From contig NZ_SBEF01000027.1 of assembly GCF_004011885.1 (NCBI RefSeq), forward strand, positions 1 to 47,231: a stretch of DNA of 47,231 bases, read 5' to 3'. Numbering within the stretch: the first letter of the stretch is position 1; each line of letters starts with the position of its first letter. Source of the DNA: Serratia microhaemolytica. Its GTDB lineage: Bacteria > Pseudomonadota > Gammaproteobacteria > Enterobacterales > Enterobacteriaceae. Of the stretch, positions 35,522 to 46,083 are shown piece after piece. Made by a program: the position numbers and the translations under genes. Under the pieces are notes generated by a model. That model had not been told where the DNA came from, made no database searches, and saw only the letters and a program-made list of their open reading frames with translations.

Positions 35522-36634
35522 ATGAGCATGAAATCCCCGATACAGAACAGCCCTGAAGTTTTACACGCGCTAGTGAATGGCGTCTTGGCAAACTTTGAAC
35601 ACCCAACATTAAAAAATAATCTCACTGCGCTGAAGGCGCTGCATCACTGTGTAGTGCTGGATAATGTGCTCCATATTGAACTGTTGCTACCGTTTGCTTG
35701 GCAGAGCGGTTTTGATGTTATGCGACAACAACTCAGCGGTCAGTTACAGCAGATGACCGGGACGATTGCTGTTGAATGGAAGTTAAAGCATGATATTGCT
35801 ACCTTAAAGCGCGCTAATGACCAGCCCGCAGTTAAAGGTGTGCGCAATATCATTGCCGTCAGTTCTGGCAAAGGTGGCGTTGGTAAATCATGCACAGCAG
35901 TGAATCTTGCGTTAGCCTTGGCTGCTGAGGGGGCGAAGGTCGGCATATTGGACGCGGATATTTATGGGCCGTCACTGCCTACGATGCTTGGTACCGAACA
36001 GCAGCGGCCAAATTCTCCTGATGGTCAGCATATGACACCAGTTATGGCACATGGGCTGGCGAGTAATTCAATTGGTTACCTGGTAGCTGAGGGTAACGCT
36101 ATGGTGTGGCGCGGCCCGATGGCCAGTAAGGCGCTGTTGCAACTGTTACGTGATACAGAGTGGCCAGATGTTGACTATTTAGTGCTCGATATGCCACCAG
36201 GAACCGGTGATATTCAACTAACCTTATCGCAAAACATTCCTGTGACTGCTGCAGTGGTAGTGACCACACCGCAAGATATTGCATTGCTGGATGCAGCAAA
36301 GGGCATCATGATGTTTGAAAAGGTACAGGTACCAGTATTGGGCATCATTGAAAATATGAGTGGGCATGTTTGTAGCCAGTGTGGTCACCATGAGCCGATT
36401 TTTGGCAGTGGTGGCGCTGACAAGCTGGTAGCGAAGTATCACAGCCAACTGCTTGCCAAGTTGCCGCTGCATATTTCGCTGCGTGAAGATCTCGATCGTG
36501 GCCAACCGACTGTAGTCAGCCGACCAGAGAGCGAATTTACCGATCTATTCCGCCAGTTAGCAGGCCGAGTTGCGGCACAAATGTATTGGCAAGGAGAAGT
36601 GATCCCTACAGAGATAGCATTTCGTGCGCTGTAG
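35522..36634 (+). CDS. mrp: iron-sulfur cluster carrier protein Mrp (ApbC)
   Basis: This 370-aa P-loop ATPase of the Mrp/NBP35 family carries [4Fe-4S] clusters to apoproteins. It has an N-terminal DUF59/MIP18-like region, the deviant Walker A GKGGVGKS (residues 116-123), ILDADIYGPSLPTMLG, MPPGTGDIQLTLSQ and the cluster-binding CxxC (C284, C287 in CSQC). AAGGAG lies 6 bases upstream of ATG 35522. It is divergent from metG. Confidence 0.96.
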   Translation: MSMKSPIQNSPEVLHALVNGVLANFEHPTLKNNLTALKALHHCVVLDNVLHIELLLPFAWQSGFDVMRQQLSGQLQQMTGTIAVEWKLKHDIATLKRANDQPAVKGVRNIIAVSSGKGGVGKSCTAVNLALALAAEGAKVGILDADIYGPSLPTMLGTEQQRPNSPDGQHMTPVMAHGLASNSIGYLVAEGNAMVWRGPMASKALLQLLRDTEWPDVDYLVLDMPPGTGDIQLTLSQNIPVTAAVVVTTPQDIALLDAAKGIMMFEKVQVPVLGIIENMSGHVCSQCGHHEPIFGSGGADKLVAKYHSQLLAKLPLHISLREDLDRGQPTVVSRPESEFTDLFRQLAGRVAAQMYWQGEVIPTEIAFRAL

Positions 36635-36770
36635 ATTAGCTAGCACCTACGGTGTCGAAACCCTATAATTGAGTCACTTTGTACTCGTTGAGTATCAGTT
36701 TTCTGTTGATTGTAAGCTGATGTAGTCCGAGTATGACTCGTTTGTCTCATATAACATCAGGCCTTGATTT

Positions 36771-37412
36771 ATGACTGAAAAGTTACATTCCTGCGTGATC
36801 ATCGGTATCACAGGTGCTTCTGCTTCGGGAAAAAGCCTTATCGCGAGTACGTTGTATCGCGAATTTTGTGAGCAGGTTGGTGACCAACAGATTGGTGTGA
36901 TACCTGAGGACAGTTATTACAAAGATCAGGCCCACTTGACGATGGAAGAGCGGGTCAAAACTAACTATGACCACCCTAATGCGATCGACCATGAATTGTT
37001 GCTGCAACATATGCAGATGTTGAAAGCTGGTCAAGCGATTGATCTACCGCTCTACAGTTACACTGAACATACACGTAAAAAAGAGACGCTCTACTTTGCT
37101 CCGAAGAAGGTGATCATTCTGGAAGGGATTTTGCTGCTGACAGATATCCGTTTGCGTCAGGAGATGAACTTCTCGATCTTTGTCGACACCCCACTTGATA
37201 TTTGTCTGATGCGTCGAATGAAGCGTGATGTACATGAGCGGGGGCGCTCAATGGATTCGGTGATGGAGCAGTATCAGCAGACAGTACGGCCAATGTTTTT
37301 ACAGTTTATTGAGCCATCTCGACAATATGCCGATATTATTGTGCCACGAGGTGGGAAAAACCACGTCGCGATTGATATCTTAAAGGCTAAAATTAGTCAA
37401 TTTTTTCAATAG
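36771..37412 (+). CDS. udk: uridine kinase
   Basis: This 213-aa enzyme phosphorylates uridine and cytidine in pyrimidine salvage; the length matches E. coli Udk. The P loop GASASGKS lies at residues 15-22, with [21 protein letters not shown] and [10 protein letters not shown] following. It lies about 140 bases after mrp and 73 bases before dcd. The order udk-dcd-asmA is the same as in E. coli. Confidence 0.96.
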   Translation: MTEKLHSCVIIGITGASASGKSLIASTLYREFCEQVGDQQIGVIPEDSYYKDQAHLTMEERVKTNYDHPNAIDHELLLQHMQMLKAGQAIDLPLYSYTEHTRKKETLYFAPKKVIILEGILLLTDIRLRQEMNFSIFVDTPLDICLMRRMKRDVHERGRSMDSVMEQYQQTVRPMFLQFIEPSRQYADIIVPRGGKNHVAIDILKAKISQFFQ

Positions 37413-37485
37413 GTTATTTTTTCTCATAAAGTAATTTAGATGACGCAGACAGAATGACAGTTGTCTGCGCAGTGGGGATAGCAGC

Positions 37486-38067
37486 ATGAGATTGTGTGAC
37501 CGTGATATTGAACGTTACTTGGATAGTGGCAAACTGGTGATTTCACCACGTCCACCCACAGCGCGTATCAATGGTGCGACAGTGGATGTCTGTTTGGGCG
37601 ATCGCTTTCGTGTGTTTCGCGGTCATACCGCACCTTTTATTGATCTAAGTGGGCCGAAAGATGAAGTCAGTGCGGCGCTGGACCGAGTAATGAGTGATGA
37701 AATTGTGCTAACCGCAGGTGAAGCCTTTTTTTTACATCCCGGTGAGTTGGCGCTGGCAGTGACACTAGAGTCAGTCACGTTGCCTGATGATCTGGTCGGT
37801 TGGTTGGATGGTCGCTCTTCCCTGGCTCGTTTGGGATTAATGGTGCATGTCACGGCTCACCGGATCGATCCGGGCTGGCAGGGGAAGATTGTCCTTGAGT
37901 TCTATAATTCAGGCAAACTTCCGTTGGCTTTACGACCGGGTATGCAAATTGGTGCCTTGAGCTTTGAACCACTTTCAGGACCGGCTGCACGCCCTTATAA
38001 CTCTCGACAAGATGCAAAGTATAGAGATCAGCAAGGCGCTGTAGCAAGTCGTATTGATAAGGATTAG
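37486..38067 (+). CDS. dcd: dCTP deaminase
   Basis: This 193-aa homotrimeric enzyme deaminates dCTP to dUTP, the main dTMP precursor route in enterics; the length is identical to E. coli Dcd. Conserved segments are [41 protein letters not shown] and the catalytic-glutamate segment [18 protein letters not shown] 37486 has GGGG 8 bases upstream. Confidence 0.97.
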   Translation: MRLCDRDIERYLDSGKLVISPRPPTARINGATVDVCLGDRFRVFRGHTAPFIDLSGPKDEVSAALDRVMSDEIVLTAGEAFFLHPGELALAVTLESVTLPDDLVGWLDGRSSLARLGLMVHVTAHRIDPGWQGKIVLEFYNSGKLPLALRPGMQIGALSFEPLSGPAARPYNSRQDAKYRDQQGAVASRIDKD

Positions 38068-38156
38068 CTGCTGTGGTTTTATGAAGTTGGTGTTTATTAA
38101 CAAGCAATCGCGCACAGATGACAAATATCAGTCAAATGCACGGCTAAGAGAGAGGC

Positions 38157-39992
38157 ATGAAAAGAGTATTGACAACCCTGGCAATTTTGCTCTCTGTTCT
38201 GGTGGCAGGAATGGCGGCATTAGTACTGTTGGTCAATCCAAATGATTTTCGTGCCTATCTTATTGATAGAGTTGAGCAGCGTAGTGGCTATCAGTTAACG
38301 CTAGACGGTGATTTACGTTGGCATGTCTGGCCACAATTAAGCATTATCGCCGGTCGTATGACTTTGACAGCTCCAGGGGCAGAAGAGGCGCTGGTGAGCG
38401 CCGAGAACTTGCGTTTAGATATCAAGTTATGGCCTCTGCTTTCTCATCAGCTTGATATAAGACAGGTGATGCTGAAGGATGCGGTGATTCGCATCACACC
38501 AGCGAGTAAACCACAACGCAAGCAGGGTGTACCGATCGCACCAGAAGGGGGCCCAGTAATCGATGATGACGGCACACAGTGGCAGTTCGATATTGCCCGT
38601 TTACAGCTAGTTGATAGCTTGTTGATTTGGCAGCGTGCAGATAATGAGCAAATTAATCTGCGTGACATTAATTTAACCTTGGACAAGCAGCAGCAACAGC
38701 AGGCGCAATTAGTGCTTTCTAGTCGTATCAATCGTGATCAACGTGATTTGACATTTTCGCTTGTCATGGCGCTTGGATTGCAGCACCTACCACAGAAAAT
38801 TACAGCCAAGATCACACAGTTTAGTTATCAACTGGAAGGTGCCGGTATTCCTGCTCATGGGATCATGGGAGAGGGGAGTGTTGAGGCAGTTTATCAAGTG
38901 GCGCCCGCCCAGCTCGATTTCGATAAATTACAGCTTAGCGCAAATAATAATCGAATTATTGGGGAAGGTACTCTGCATTTTGCCGATGTTCCAAGCTATT
39001 TATTAGCACTCAGTGCCGCAGAGCTGGATTTAGATCAGTTGGTTGGTCACAGTCGCGCGCTGTCATCATCGACTGATGTACCCGTGACGGTCACTGCTGC
39101 GCCAGTTATTGCTAATCAGGCAGAAGATCCACTCTATAATCTGCAGGTATTGCGCTATTTCAATGCACAGCTTGGTGTGAAAATTGATCATTTGACTTTT
39201 CGGGGGAGGAAAATCACTCAATTGTGGTTGAGTGCAGAGAATAAGCGGGGGCTGGTAACGCTAAACAAATTCTCCGGCAGTGTAGGCAACGGTAGTTTTG
39301 CATTGCCTGCTGTCATCGATGTGCGAGGGAAAAAACTGTTGCTGGCTATCTCTCCGCAATTACAGAAGTTAGAGTTAGCTGAGGTGCTCAACATGTTTGA
39401 GCTCTCTTCACCACTCACTGGTGCTTTCAGTATGTCTGGTCAATTGAGCGGTGAACGAGGTTTTTCTACCGATAGCGATTGGCAGGGCGAACTGCAATTT
39501 GAGATGGAAAAAGCGAGATTGCAGAACATTAATCTCCAACAGTTGATCCAACAGGGTGTGGCTCGTTATGACAACCGTGTGCGCGGTCGGGATAGTTATC
39601 AGCGTTATACTGAAATTGAGCAGATGAGTAGTCAACTCAATGTAAACAATGGCAAGATCACCTTCAACCTGAAGCAAGCAAGTTCACCCTTGTTGCAGGT
39701 GAGTGGCAATGGATTGATTGATGTTAGTGAAAGAACGTGTGATATGTCACTCAATATCAGGGTGGTTGAGGGCTGGCGTGGTAATGGCGAGCTAGTTGAT
39801 CAACTCATACAGACTGCAATTCCACTGCGTATTTATGGCCCTTGGCAACAGTTAAGTTATCAATTGCAGATAGAATCAACACTACGTAAAAAACTCCAAG
39901 ATCGAGTCAGACAGATGCTAAATAAAATAGCAGAAAAAAATCGTGTTTTTGATGACTCATCCAGTTTGAAGCGGCCGATTAATAAGCCTTAG
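38157..39992 (+). CDS. asmA: AsmA-family outer membrane assembly or lipid-transport protein
   Basis: This 611-aa protein (E. coli AsmA 617 aa) has one N-terminal membrane helix (LTTLAILLSVLVAGMAALVLLV) and a large periplasmic beta-rich region. It matches the AsmA N-terminal domain (NPNDFRAYLIDRVEQRSGYQLTLDGDLRWHVWPQLSI) and the C-terminal segment (DMSLNIRVVEGWRGNGELVDQL, then IPLRIYGPWQQLSYQLQ). AsmA-like proteins are thought to bridge the envelope for phospholipid transport. ATG 38157 has GAGAGAGG upstream. It is the last gene of the conserved block before the polysaccharide locus. Confidence 0.94.
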   Translation: MKRVLTTLAILLSVLVAGMAALVLLVNPNDFRAYLIDRVEQRSGYQLTLDGDLRWHVWPQLSIIAGRMTLTAPGAEEALVSAENLRLDIKLWPLLSHQLDIRQVMLKDAVIRITPASKPQRKQGVPIAPEGGPVIDDDGTQWQFDIARLQLVDSLLIWQRADNEQINLRDINLTLDKQQQQQAQLVLSSRINRDQRDLTFSLVMALGLQHLPQKITAKITQFSYQLEGAGIPAHGIMGEGSVEAVYQVAPAQLDFDKLQLSANNNRIIGEGTLHFADVPSYLLALSAAELDLDQLVGHSRALSSSTDVPVTVTAAPVIANQAEDPLYNLQVLRYFNAQLGVKIDHLTFRGRKITQLWLSAENKRGLVTLNKFSGSVGNGSFALPAVIDVRGKKLLLAISPQLQKLELAEVLNMFELSSPLTGAFSMSGQLSGERGFSTDSDWQGELQFEMEKARLQNINLQQLIQQGVARYDNRVRGRDSYQRYTEIEQMSSQLNVNNGKITFNLKQASSPLLQVSGNGLIDVSERTCDMSLNIRVVEGWRGNGELVDQLIQTAIPLRIYGPWQQLSYQLQIESTLRKKLQDRVRQMLNKIAEKNRVFDDSSSLKRPINKP

Positions 39993-40357
39993 CGAAGCCA
40001 GTTTGGCACTAACTTGCTGTTAACTGTAATGAGCATTATCAAGGTGATTAGTTGTTTGTAAATCAGCGCTGTTTAGATTAAGATGCGGCGCTAATTATTG
40101 CCTCTGTTTTGGCTGAGCTAGAGTATCGTTATCTCGCGCGGCAACTGCATAAGGGTTATTTAGCCCCAAAATGCTTAAATCAGATAGAACACGTGATGTG
40201 CATCCTAACAACTGCTCTCAGGTGGCTTTATTTGTGTTCAGCCTGAGTGGATAGCGCTAGCACACAAAAGGTACTAAATTGTAGTTCTGGAATATGTTAG
40301 GTGAAAACCCAGGAAAAATAGCAAGTTAATCGCCTTGGCGAGGTGAAATCTAGTGGT
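39993..40357. other. leader or promoter region of the polysaccharide operon
   Basis: This gap between asmA and the JUMPStart element has no recognisable gene. The operon promoter must lie here or just downstream, but I could not identify a convincing -35/-10 pair. Confidence 0.4.
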
Positions 40358-40395
40358 CAGTACATTGGTAGCTGTAAGCCAAGGGCGGTAGCGTG
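40358..40395 (+). promoter_or_regulatory. JUMPStart element with ops site (RfaH recruitment)
   Basis: The segment from CAGTACATTGGTAGCTG onward matches the JUMPStart consensus found before enterobacterial O-antigen and capsule operons. It ends in the 12-base ops element GGCGGTAGCGTG (40384-40395), where RNA polymerase pauses and RfaH is loaded to suppress polarity and aid translation. It lies 170 bases before galU. Confidence 0.9.
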
Positions 40396-40430
40396 TCAAG
40401 CAATTGTTAATTGACACTGCATGATTTTTT
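40393..40430 (+). terminator. terminator-like hairpin overlapping the end of ops
   Basis: GTGTCAA (40393-40399) pairs with TTGACAC (40411-40417) around an 11-base loop, followed 7 bases later by TTTTTT (40425-40430). The 5' arm shares its first three bases with ops. It could act as an attenuator that RfaH-modified polymerase passes, although the T run is some distance from the stem. TTGACA in the 3' arm could alternatively be a promoter -35. Confidence 0.4.
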
Positions 40431-40564
40431 GATCTAATTCGCCATTAGTTAAGTTTATATAAAAAGAGTGTTAAACGGCGTGATAGTCAATACTGATTAC
40501 GGTGTGTTTGTACAATTACAAAAGTAACTGCTCGAACGATCTCGATAGCTGATGGAAAAAAATT

Positions 40565-41479
40565 ATGCACAAAAGGTTAAAAGCCGTGATTCCTGTTGCG
40601 GGCTTGGGAACGCGAATGTTGCCAGCAACCAAAGCGATCCCGAAGGAGATGTTGCCGATAGTCGATAAGCCACTGATCCAGTATATCGTTAATGAGTGTG
40701 TTGCCGCAGGTATTAGGGATATTGTACTGGTCACGCACTCATCAAAAAATGCTATTGAAAATCATTTTGATACCTCTTTTGAACTGGAAGCTTTGCTTGA
40801 AAAGCGAGTCAAGCGGCAATTACTGGCGGAAGTGCAAGATATCTGCCCTAAAGACGTCACCATCATGCATGTACGTCAAGGCAATGCAAAAGGGTTGGGA
40901 CATGCGGTACTCTGTGCTAAATCATTAGTCGGTGATGAGCCATTTGCAGTAGTGCTGCCGGATGTGTTACTTGATGAGTCAGCCGCTGACGCAAGGCGTG
41001 ATAATTTAACTAAAATGTTACAGCGCTTTGAAAAAACTGGATTTAGTCAAGTCATGGTTGAGCCAGTGCCAGTGCAGGAAGTAGCAAAGTATGGCATTGT
41101 TGACTGTGCTGGCGCAGAGTTGGAAGCCGGTTCTAGTGTGGCAATGACAGCGGTAGTTGAGAAACCGTCGCCAGAGCAGGCTCCTTCTAATTTAGCAATT
41201 GTTGGGCGTTATGTTTTTTCGGCTGATATTTGGCCACTATTGGAAAAAACCCCTCTTGGTGCAGGTGATGAAATTCAACTGACCGATGCGATTGCGTTGT
41301 TAATGGAAAAAAAACGTGTAGAAGCGTTCCATATGAGTGGCTATTCGCATGATTGTGGAGATAAATTGGGTTATATGAAGGCATTTGTAGAATACAGTTT
41401 GCGTCATCCAGCCGAAGGGGCAGTTTTTAGTCAATGGTTAAAACAGCGAATGACTGATACATCATCAACCCTTAAGTAA
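40565..41479 (+). CDS. galU: UTP-glucose-1-phosphate uridylyltransferase
   Basis: This 304-aa nucleotidyltransferase makes UDP-glucose from UTP and glucose 1-phosphate. It has [43 protein letters not shown] and [11 protein letters not shown]. The stretch [12 protein letters not shown] matches active GalU rather than the GalF paralogue that often occupies this position beside O-antigen loci. The ribosome binding site is weak. It is the first gene after the JUMPStart element and supplies the substrate for the two following epimerase routes. Confidence 0.94.
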   Translation: MHKRLKAVIPVAGLGTRMLPATKAIPKEMLPIVDKPLIQYIVNECVAAGIRDIVLVTHSSKNAIENHFDTSFELEALLEKRVKRQLLAEVQDICPKDVTIMHVRQGNAKGLGHAVLCAKSLVGDEPFAVVLPDVLLDESAADARRDNLTKMLQRFEKTGFSQVMVEPVPVQEVAKYGIVDCAGAELEAGSSVAMTAVVEKPSPEQAPSNLAIVGRYVFSADIWPLLEKTPLGAGDEIQLTDAIALLMEKKRVEAFHMSGYSHDCGDKLGYMKAFVEYSLRHPAEGAVFSQWLKQRMTDTSSTLK

Positions 41480-41512
41480 CAGCAGGCTAATAAAAATAGG
41501 TTGACAAATTTA

Positions 41513-42493
41513 ATGAAGTATCTTGTTACTGGCGCAGCAGGTTTTATTGGTTACCATGTTGCAGCTAGATTATTGGCGCAAGGTCACTCGGTTGTTGGTG
41601 TCGACAACCTTAATGATTACTATGACGTTGAGCTAAAAAAATGCCGATTAACTAATCTGCTTGCATTTGAACAGTTTGATTTTAGAAAGTTAGATATTGC
41701 TGATGATGTAGCATTGGCTGCGTTGTTTGCCAGTGAACAGTTTACGCGCGTAATTCATTTGGCTGCTCAGGCAGGGGTGCGGTATTCAATCGATAACCCA
41801 GAGGCATATGTCAGTGCTAATCTAGTTGGCTACTTTAATATTCTGCAAGGGTGTAGACAGGCTAAAGTGGAGCATCTGATTTATGCTTCCTCTAGTTCGG
41901 TATATGGTGCTAATAAATCGTTGCCATTCAAGACCACCGATTCGGTTGATCATCCGGTGTCATTTTATGCAGCAACCAAAAAAGCCAATGAGTTAATGGC
42001 TCACGCTTACTCTCATCTTTATGATATTCCGACTACCGGATTGCGCTTTTTCACCGTATATGGCCCTTGGGGTAGGCCGGATATGGCATTGTTCAAATTT
42101 ACTGATGCCATCTATAAAGATAAGCCGATTGATATCTATAACCATGGGGTAATGTCGCGCGATTTTACTTATATTGACGATGTGGTAGAAGCGCTAGTGA
42201 GAGTGGCTGATTTAGTACCACAAAAAGATAACGATATTACTGCTGCTCCTTATAAAATATATAACATCGGTAATAGCTCACCAGTCAAGTTAATGGACTG
42301 CATTAGTGCATTAGAAAACAGTATCGGTAAGGTGGCAATTAAAAATTATTTACCGATGCAAGCTGGTGATGTTACGGATACTTATTCTGACAATACTCAA
42401 CTTTATCAAGATATAAATTACACGCCAAAGATCGGTATCACTGAGGGTGTGGCTAAGTTTGTTGCTTGGTATCAAGCTTATTATCAACGATAA
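41513..42493 (+). CDS. UDP-glucuronate 4-epimerase (GlaKP/Uge-like SDR)
   Basis: This 326-aa extended short-chain dehydrogenase interconverts UDP-glucuronate and UDP-galacturonate, as inferred from close resemblance to Klebsiella Gla/Uge. NAD-binding GAAGFIGYH is near the N terminus, [14 protein letters not shown] follows, and the catalytic YxxxK is [13 protein letters not shown]. Also visible are [21 protein letters not shown] and [15 protein letters not shown] 41513 is preferred over an in-frame TTG at 41501 because [11 protein letters not shown] is the family start; no clear ribosome binding site is visible. No UDP-glucose dehydrogenase (ugd) to supply its substrate lies in the window. Confidence 0.85.
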   Translation: MKYLVTGAAGFIGYHVAARLLAQGHSVVGVDNLNDYYDVELKKCRLTNLLAFEQFDFRKLDIADDVALAALFASEQFTRVIHLAAQAGVRYSIDNPEAYVSANLVGYFNILQGCRQAKVEHLIYASSSSVYGANKSLPFKTTDSVDHPVSFYAATKKANELMAHAYSHLYDIPTTGLRFFTVYGPWGRPDMALFKFTDAIYKDKPIDIYNHGVMSRDFTYIDDVVEALVRVADLVPQKDNDITAAPYKIYNIGNSSPVKLMDCISALENSIGKVAIKNYLPMQAGDVTDTYSDNTQLYQDINYTPKIGITEGVAKFVAWYQAYYQR

Positions 42494-42513
42494 AATTCTT
42501 ACTGGGAAGTCAC

Positions 42514-43530
42514 ATGACGGTTTTGGTTACTGGTGGGGCTGGCTATATCGGTTCCCATACTGTTCTAGCCCTGCTGGAACAGGGTGAACAGGTAGTTGTA
42601 CTTGATAATCTATCGAATTCAGTTGTTGAATCACTTCGTCGTGTGGAACAGCTTACTGGTAGAAGTGTCACCTTTTATCATGGGGATATCCGTAATGCAG
42701 CCTGTTTGGACGAGATATTTACCCAATATCACATCAGCACGGTGATCCATTTTGCTGGATTAAAGGCAGTGGGTGAATCAGTCAGTAACCCATTGGAGTA
42801 TTATCAAAATAATGTTGCTGGTACGCTGACACTGTTGCAGCAGATGCAACAGGCTAAAGTCTATCGGTTGATATTCAGCTCCTCAGCGACGGTGTACGGT
42901 ACTAATGCTACGGTACCGTATACCGAAAGCGCCCCAGTTGGGGCTACGACTAATCCTTATGGCACATCTAAATTGATGGTAGAACAGGTGCTTCAGGATT
43001 TAGCAAGGGCAGAGCCACATTTTTCGATTATTGCATTGCGTTACTTTAACCCGGTTGGCGCCCATGAGTCTGGATTAATTGGTGAAGATCCGAATGGAAT
43101 TCCTAACAATTTGCTGCCCTATATTTCACAGGTTGCGGTTGGTAAGTTGGCTAGACTAGGAATTTTTGGTGATGATTATCCAACTAAAGATGGTACTGGA
43201 GTACGTGATTATATCCATGTAATGGATCTTGCTGAAGGGCATCTGGCTGCGATGAGATCTCTGCCAAGGGTTAATGGTTTCAAAGCTTATAATCTTGGTA
43301 CTGGTGTCGGCTATTCAGTGTTTGAAATGCTGCGTGCTTTTGAAAAAGCATCAGGTATCACAATACCTTACCAAGTTTTACCGCGTCGTGCGGGTGATTT
43401 AGCAGCCTGTTGGGCTGATACTACACTGGCTAAACAGGAGTTGGGCTGGAAAGCGGTACGTGGTATTGACGTAATGATGCGTGACACTTGGAATTGGCAA
43501 CGGCAAAATCCACAAGGTTATCAAAGCTAG
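42514..43530 (+). CDS. galE: UDP-glucose 4-epimerase
   Basis: This 338-aa SDR enzyme, the same length as E. coli GalE, interconverts UDP-glucose and UDP-galactose. It has GGAGYIGSH, the SSSATVYG serine region, the catalytic YGTSK tyrosine-lysine pair, and [20 protein letters not shown] and [16 protein letters not shown] 42514 is preceded by GGGAAG; the frame continues upstream into the previous gene, but that part is not conserved. It starts 20 bases after the UDP-glucuronate epimerase. It is followed by a weak terminator-like hairpin. Confidence 0.95.
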   Translation: MTVLVTGGAGYIGSHTVLALLEQGEQVVVLDNLSNSVVESLRRVEQLTGRSVTFYHGDIRNAACLDEIFTQYHISTVIHFAGLKAVGESVSNPLEYYQNNVAGTLTLLQQMQQAKVYRLIFSSSATVYGTNATVPYTESAPVGATTNPYGTSKLMVEQVLQDLARAEPHFSIIALRYFNPVGAHESGLIGEDPNGIPNNLLPYISQVAVGKLARLGIFGDDYPTKDGTGVRDYIHVMDLAEGHLAAMRSLPRVNGFKAYNLGTGVGYSVFEMLRAFEKASGITIPYQVLPRRAGDLAACWADTTLAKQELGWKAVRGIDVMMRDTWNWQRQNPQGYQS

Positions 43531-43544
43531 TGCTTACAGTAGAG

Positions 43545-43566
43545 AAACCTCGCTTGCTAGGTTTTT
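43545..43566 (+). terminator. weak internal terminator between galE and rfbB
   Basis: AAACCT (43545-43550) and AGGTTT (43559-43564) form a 6-bp stem with an 8-base loop, merging into TTTTTT (43561-43566). The stem is short and AT-rich, so termination would be partial. RfaH-modified polymerase would be expected to read through into rfbB. Confidence 0.5.
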
Positions 43567-43599
43567 TAAGCTGTGTTTGTTTTAGCTTTTGAGGATAGC

Positions 43600-44664
43600 A
43601 TGAAAATAATTATTACCGGTGGTGCCGGTTTTATTGGTTCGGCGGTGGCTCGCTATATTATCAATCAAACTTCAGATCAGGTTTTGATTATCGACAGTCT
43701 AACGTATGCCGGTAACCTTGAGTCACTGCATTCAATTGCCACCAATCAACGCTATCAGTTTGAGCAGGTGGACATTTGTGATCGTCTGGAATTGGATCGT
43801 ATCTTTGCACAGTTCCAACCTGATGCGGTAATGCACCTCGCTGCTGAAAGTCACGTTGATCGTTCGATTGATGGTCCAGCAGCATTTATCCAAACCAATA
43901 TTGTGGGTACATATACTCTGCTAGAAGCTGCTCGCTATTATTGGCAATCATTAACTGAAACAGCACGAAAAGCGTTTCGCTTCCACCATATCTCTACTGA
44001 TGAGGTATATGGCGATTTAGGTGGTACCACTGATTTATTCGCTGAAACAACCGCTTACGCACCAAGTAGCCCTTATTCAGCTTCAAAAGCAGCCAGTGAC
44101 CATTTAGTACAAGCGTGGTTTCGTACTTATGGTCTACCGACAATTATTACTAACTGCTCTAACAACTACGGTCCATACCATTTTCCAGAAAAATTGATCC
44201 CACTGACTATCATCAATGCGTTAGCGGGCAAATCATTACCGGTATATGGCAGTGGAACGCAAATCCGCGATTGGTTATATGTTGAGGATCATGCACGGGC
44301 TTTGTATTTGGTGGTGTGTAAAGGCGTAGTAGGTGAGACTTATAATATTGGTGGTCATAACGAGCGAAAAAATATTGAGGTAGTACGTACTATCTGTCGA
44401 TTATTGGATGAATTGGTAGTTGATAAACCGCTAAATATTAAACACTATGAACAGTTGATCACTTTTGTTGCCGATCGCCCAGGGCATGATGTTCGTTACG
44501 CCATCGATGCCAGTAAAATTGAACAGCAGCTAGGTTGGAAACCACAAGAAACCTTTGAAAGCGGTATCAGAAAAACTGTGGAGTGGTATTTGGCTAATTC
44601 GAACTGGTGGCAAAGGGTGCAGGATGGCTCTTATGCTGGTGAGCGTCTTGGGTTAACCTGCTAA
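43600..44664 (+). CDS. rfbB: dTDP-glucose 4,6-dehydratase
   Basis: This 354-aa SDR enzyme (RmlB) converts dTDP-glucose to dTDP-4-keto-6-deoxyglucose, the second step of dTDP-L-rhamnose synthesis. It has [34 protein letters not shown] with the catalytic Asp-Glu pair, [12 protein letters not shown], and [18 protein letters not shown] 43600 is preceded by GAGG; the frame from 43573 is an unsupported extension. The stop lies 15 bases before rfbA. Confidence 0.96.
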   Translation: MKIIITGGAGFIGSAVARYIINQTSDQVLIIDSLTYAGNLESLHSIATNQRYQFEQVDICDRLELDRIFAQFQPDAVMHLAAESHVDRSIDGPAAFIQTNIVGTYTLLEAARYYWQSLTETARKAFRFHHISTDEVYGDLGGTTDLFAETTAYAPSSPYSASKAASDHLVQAWFRTYGLPTIITNCSNNYGPYHFPEKLIPLTIINALAGKSLPVYGSGTQIRDWLYVEDHARALYLVVCKGVVGETYNIGGHNERKNIEVVRTICRLLDELVVDKPLNIKHYEQLITFVADRPGHDVRYAIDASKIEQQLGWKPQETFESGIRKTVEWYLANSNWWQRVQDGSYAGERLGLTC

Positions 44665-44679
44665 TTTTATTGAGGTAGT

Positions 44680-45549
44680 ATGAAAGGTATTGTCCTTGCG
44701 GGTGGTTCTGGTAGTCGTCTTTACCCCATAACTCGTGGTGTTTCAAAACAGCTATTGCCAATTTATGATAAGCCGATGATCTATTACCCGCTGTCAGTGC
44801 TAATGTTGGCCGGGATCCGTGATGTATTAATTATTACTACTCCGGATGATCTGATTTCGTTTCAACGGTTACTCGGAAACGGTGAGCGTTTTGGTATATC
44901 ACTGAGTTATGCCATTCAACCAAAACCTGATGGCTTGGCACAGGCATTTTTAATTGGTGAGGAATTTATTAATGGTGAATGTTGCGCCTTAGTGTTGGGT
45001 GACAATATTTTCTTTGGTCAGAGTTTTGGGCAAAAATTAACATCGGTGGTCGATCGTAATTGTGGTGCTACGATATTTGGCTATCAGGTAATGGATCCAG
45101 AACGTTTTGGTGTGGTTGAGTTTGATGAGCGCTTACGTGCAATCTCACTCGAAGAAAAGTCTAGATCACCAAAATCAAATTGGGCTGTTACTGGTCTCTA
45201 TTTCTACGACCATAATGTAGTCGAAATGGCTAGACAGGTTAAACCATCTTCACGTGGTGAGTTAGAAATCACTACATTAAATCAAATGTATTTAGATTTG
45301 GGTACACTCAGTGTTGAATTACTTGGACGTGGTTTTGCTTGGCTAGATACAGGAACCCATGACAGTTTAGTCGAGGCTTCTCAGTTTATCCACACGATTG
45401 AACGTCGCCAAGGGTTTAAGATTGCTTGTTTGGAGGAGATTGCCTATCGAAAAGGATGGTTGAGTCGTGACCAGATTATTGAGCAAGCGGTTTCACTTGC
45501 AAATTCGCAATATGGAGAATATTTGTCACAGATTATTATGGAATATTAG
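44680..45549 (+). CDS. rfbA: glucose-1-phosphate thymidylyltransferase
   Basis: This 289-aa enzyme (RmlA) makes dTDP-glucose from dTTP and glucose 1-phosphate, the first step of dTDP-L-rhamnose synthesis. It has [66 protein letters not shown] and the family end. ATG 44680 is preceded by GAGG. Its TAG is immediately followed by the ATG of rfbC with no gap. Confidence 0.97.
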   Translation: MKGIVLAGGSGSRLYPITRGVSKQLLPIYDKPMIYYPLSVLMLAGIRDVLIITTPDDLISFQRLLGNGERFGISLSYAIQPKPDGLAQAFLIGEEFINGECCALVLGDNIFFGQSFGQKLTSVVDRNCGATIFGYQVMDPERFGVVEFDERLRAISLEEKSRSPKSNWAVTGLYFYDHNVVEMARQVKPSSRGELEITTLNQMYLDLGTLSVELLGRGFAWLDTGTHDSLVEASQFIHTIERRQGFKIACLEEIAYRKGWLSRDQIIEQAVSLANSQYGEYLSQIIMEY

Positions 45550-46083
45550 ATGAAGTGTGAAGGCACTAGAATAAATGGTATGAAAATAATTCAGCCAAGA
45601 GTATTTGAGGATGCTCGGGGATTTTTTCTGGAAACTTTCGAGAAAAAACGTTATCAGGATATTTTAGGTATAGATATTGAATTTGTCCAAGATAACTACT
45701 CTCGTTCTTCATATGGAGTCTTACGTGGATTACATTTTCAAAAGATTAATCCACAAGGAAAATTAGTCAGAGTGGTGCGTGGTGAGGTATTTGATGTGGC
45801 TGTGGATATTCGTCCTGGCTCATCAACCTATGGCCAGTGGGAAGGTGTCGTACTTTCCGAGATGAATAAAACCCAACTCTGGCTTCCACCTGGTTTGGCG
45901 CATGGTTTTGTTGTGCTTTCTGATATCGCTGACTTCGAGTATAAGTGTACTGATTATTATAATCCTATGGCTGAAGAGTGTTTGATATGGAACGATCCTA
46001 CAGTTGACATTCAATGGCCAATAAAAAAGCCACAGTTATCTGACAAAGATAAGTTAGGTAAATTGTTGAAGAATCTATTGTGA
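45550..46083 (+). CDS. rfbC: dTDP-4-dehydrorhamnose 3,5-epimerase
   Basis: This 177-aa cupin-fold enzyme (RmlC) performs the third step of dTDP-L-rhamnose synthesis. It has PRVFEDARGFFLETF, VQDNYSRSSYGVLRGLHFQ (catalytic His in RGLHFQ), GEVFDVAVDIRPGSSTYG, PPGLAHGFVVLSD and YKCTDYYNP. It abuts rfbA and its TGA overlaps the rfbD ATG (TGATG), indicating tight translational coupling. Codon use becomes more AT-rich from about here, as is common inside O-antigen loci. Confidence 0.95.
   Translation: MKCEGTRINGMKIIQPRVFEDARGFFLETFEKKRYQDILGIDIEFVQDNYSRSSYGVLRGLHFQKINPQGKLVRVVRGEVFDVAVDIRPGSSTYGQWEGVVLSEMNKTQLWLPPGLAHGFVVLSDIADFEYKCTDYYNPMAEECLIWNDPTVDIQWPIKKPQLSDKDKLGKLLKNLL

Noticed and set aside
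42466..42513. 16-residue N-terminal extension of GalE overlapping the previous gene
   Set aside because: The conserved [13 protein letters not shown] start at 42514 has a GGGAAG ribosome binding site and yields the standard 338 aa.
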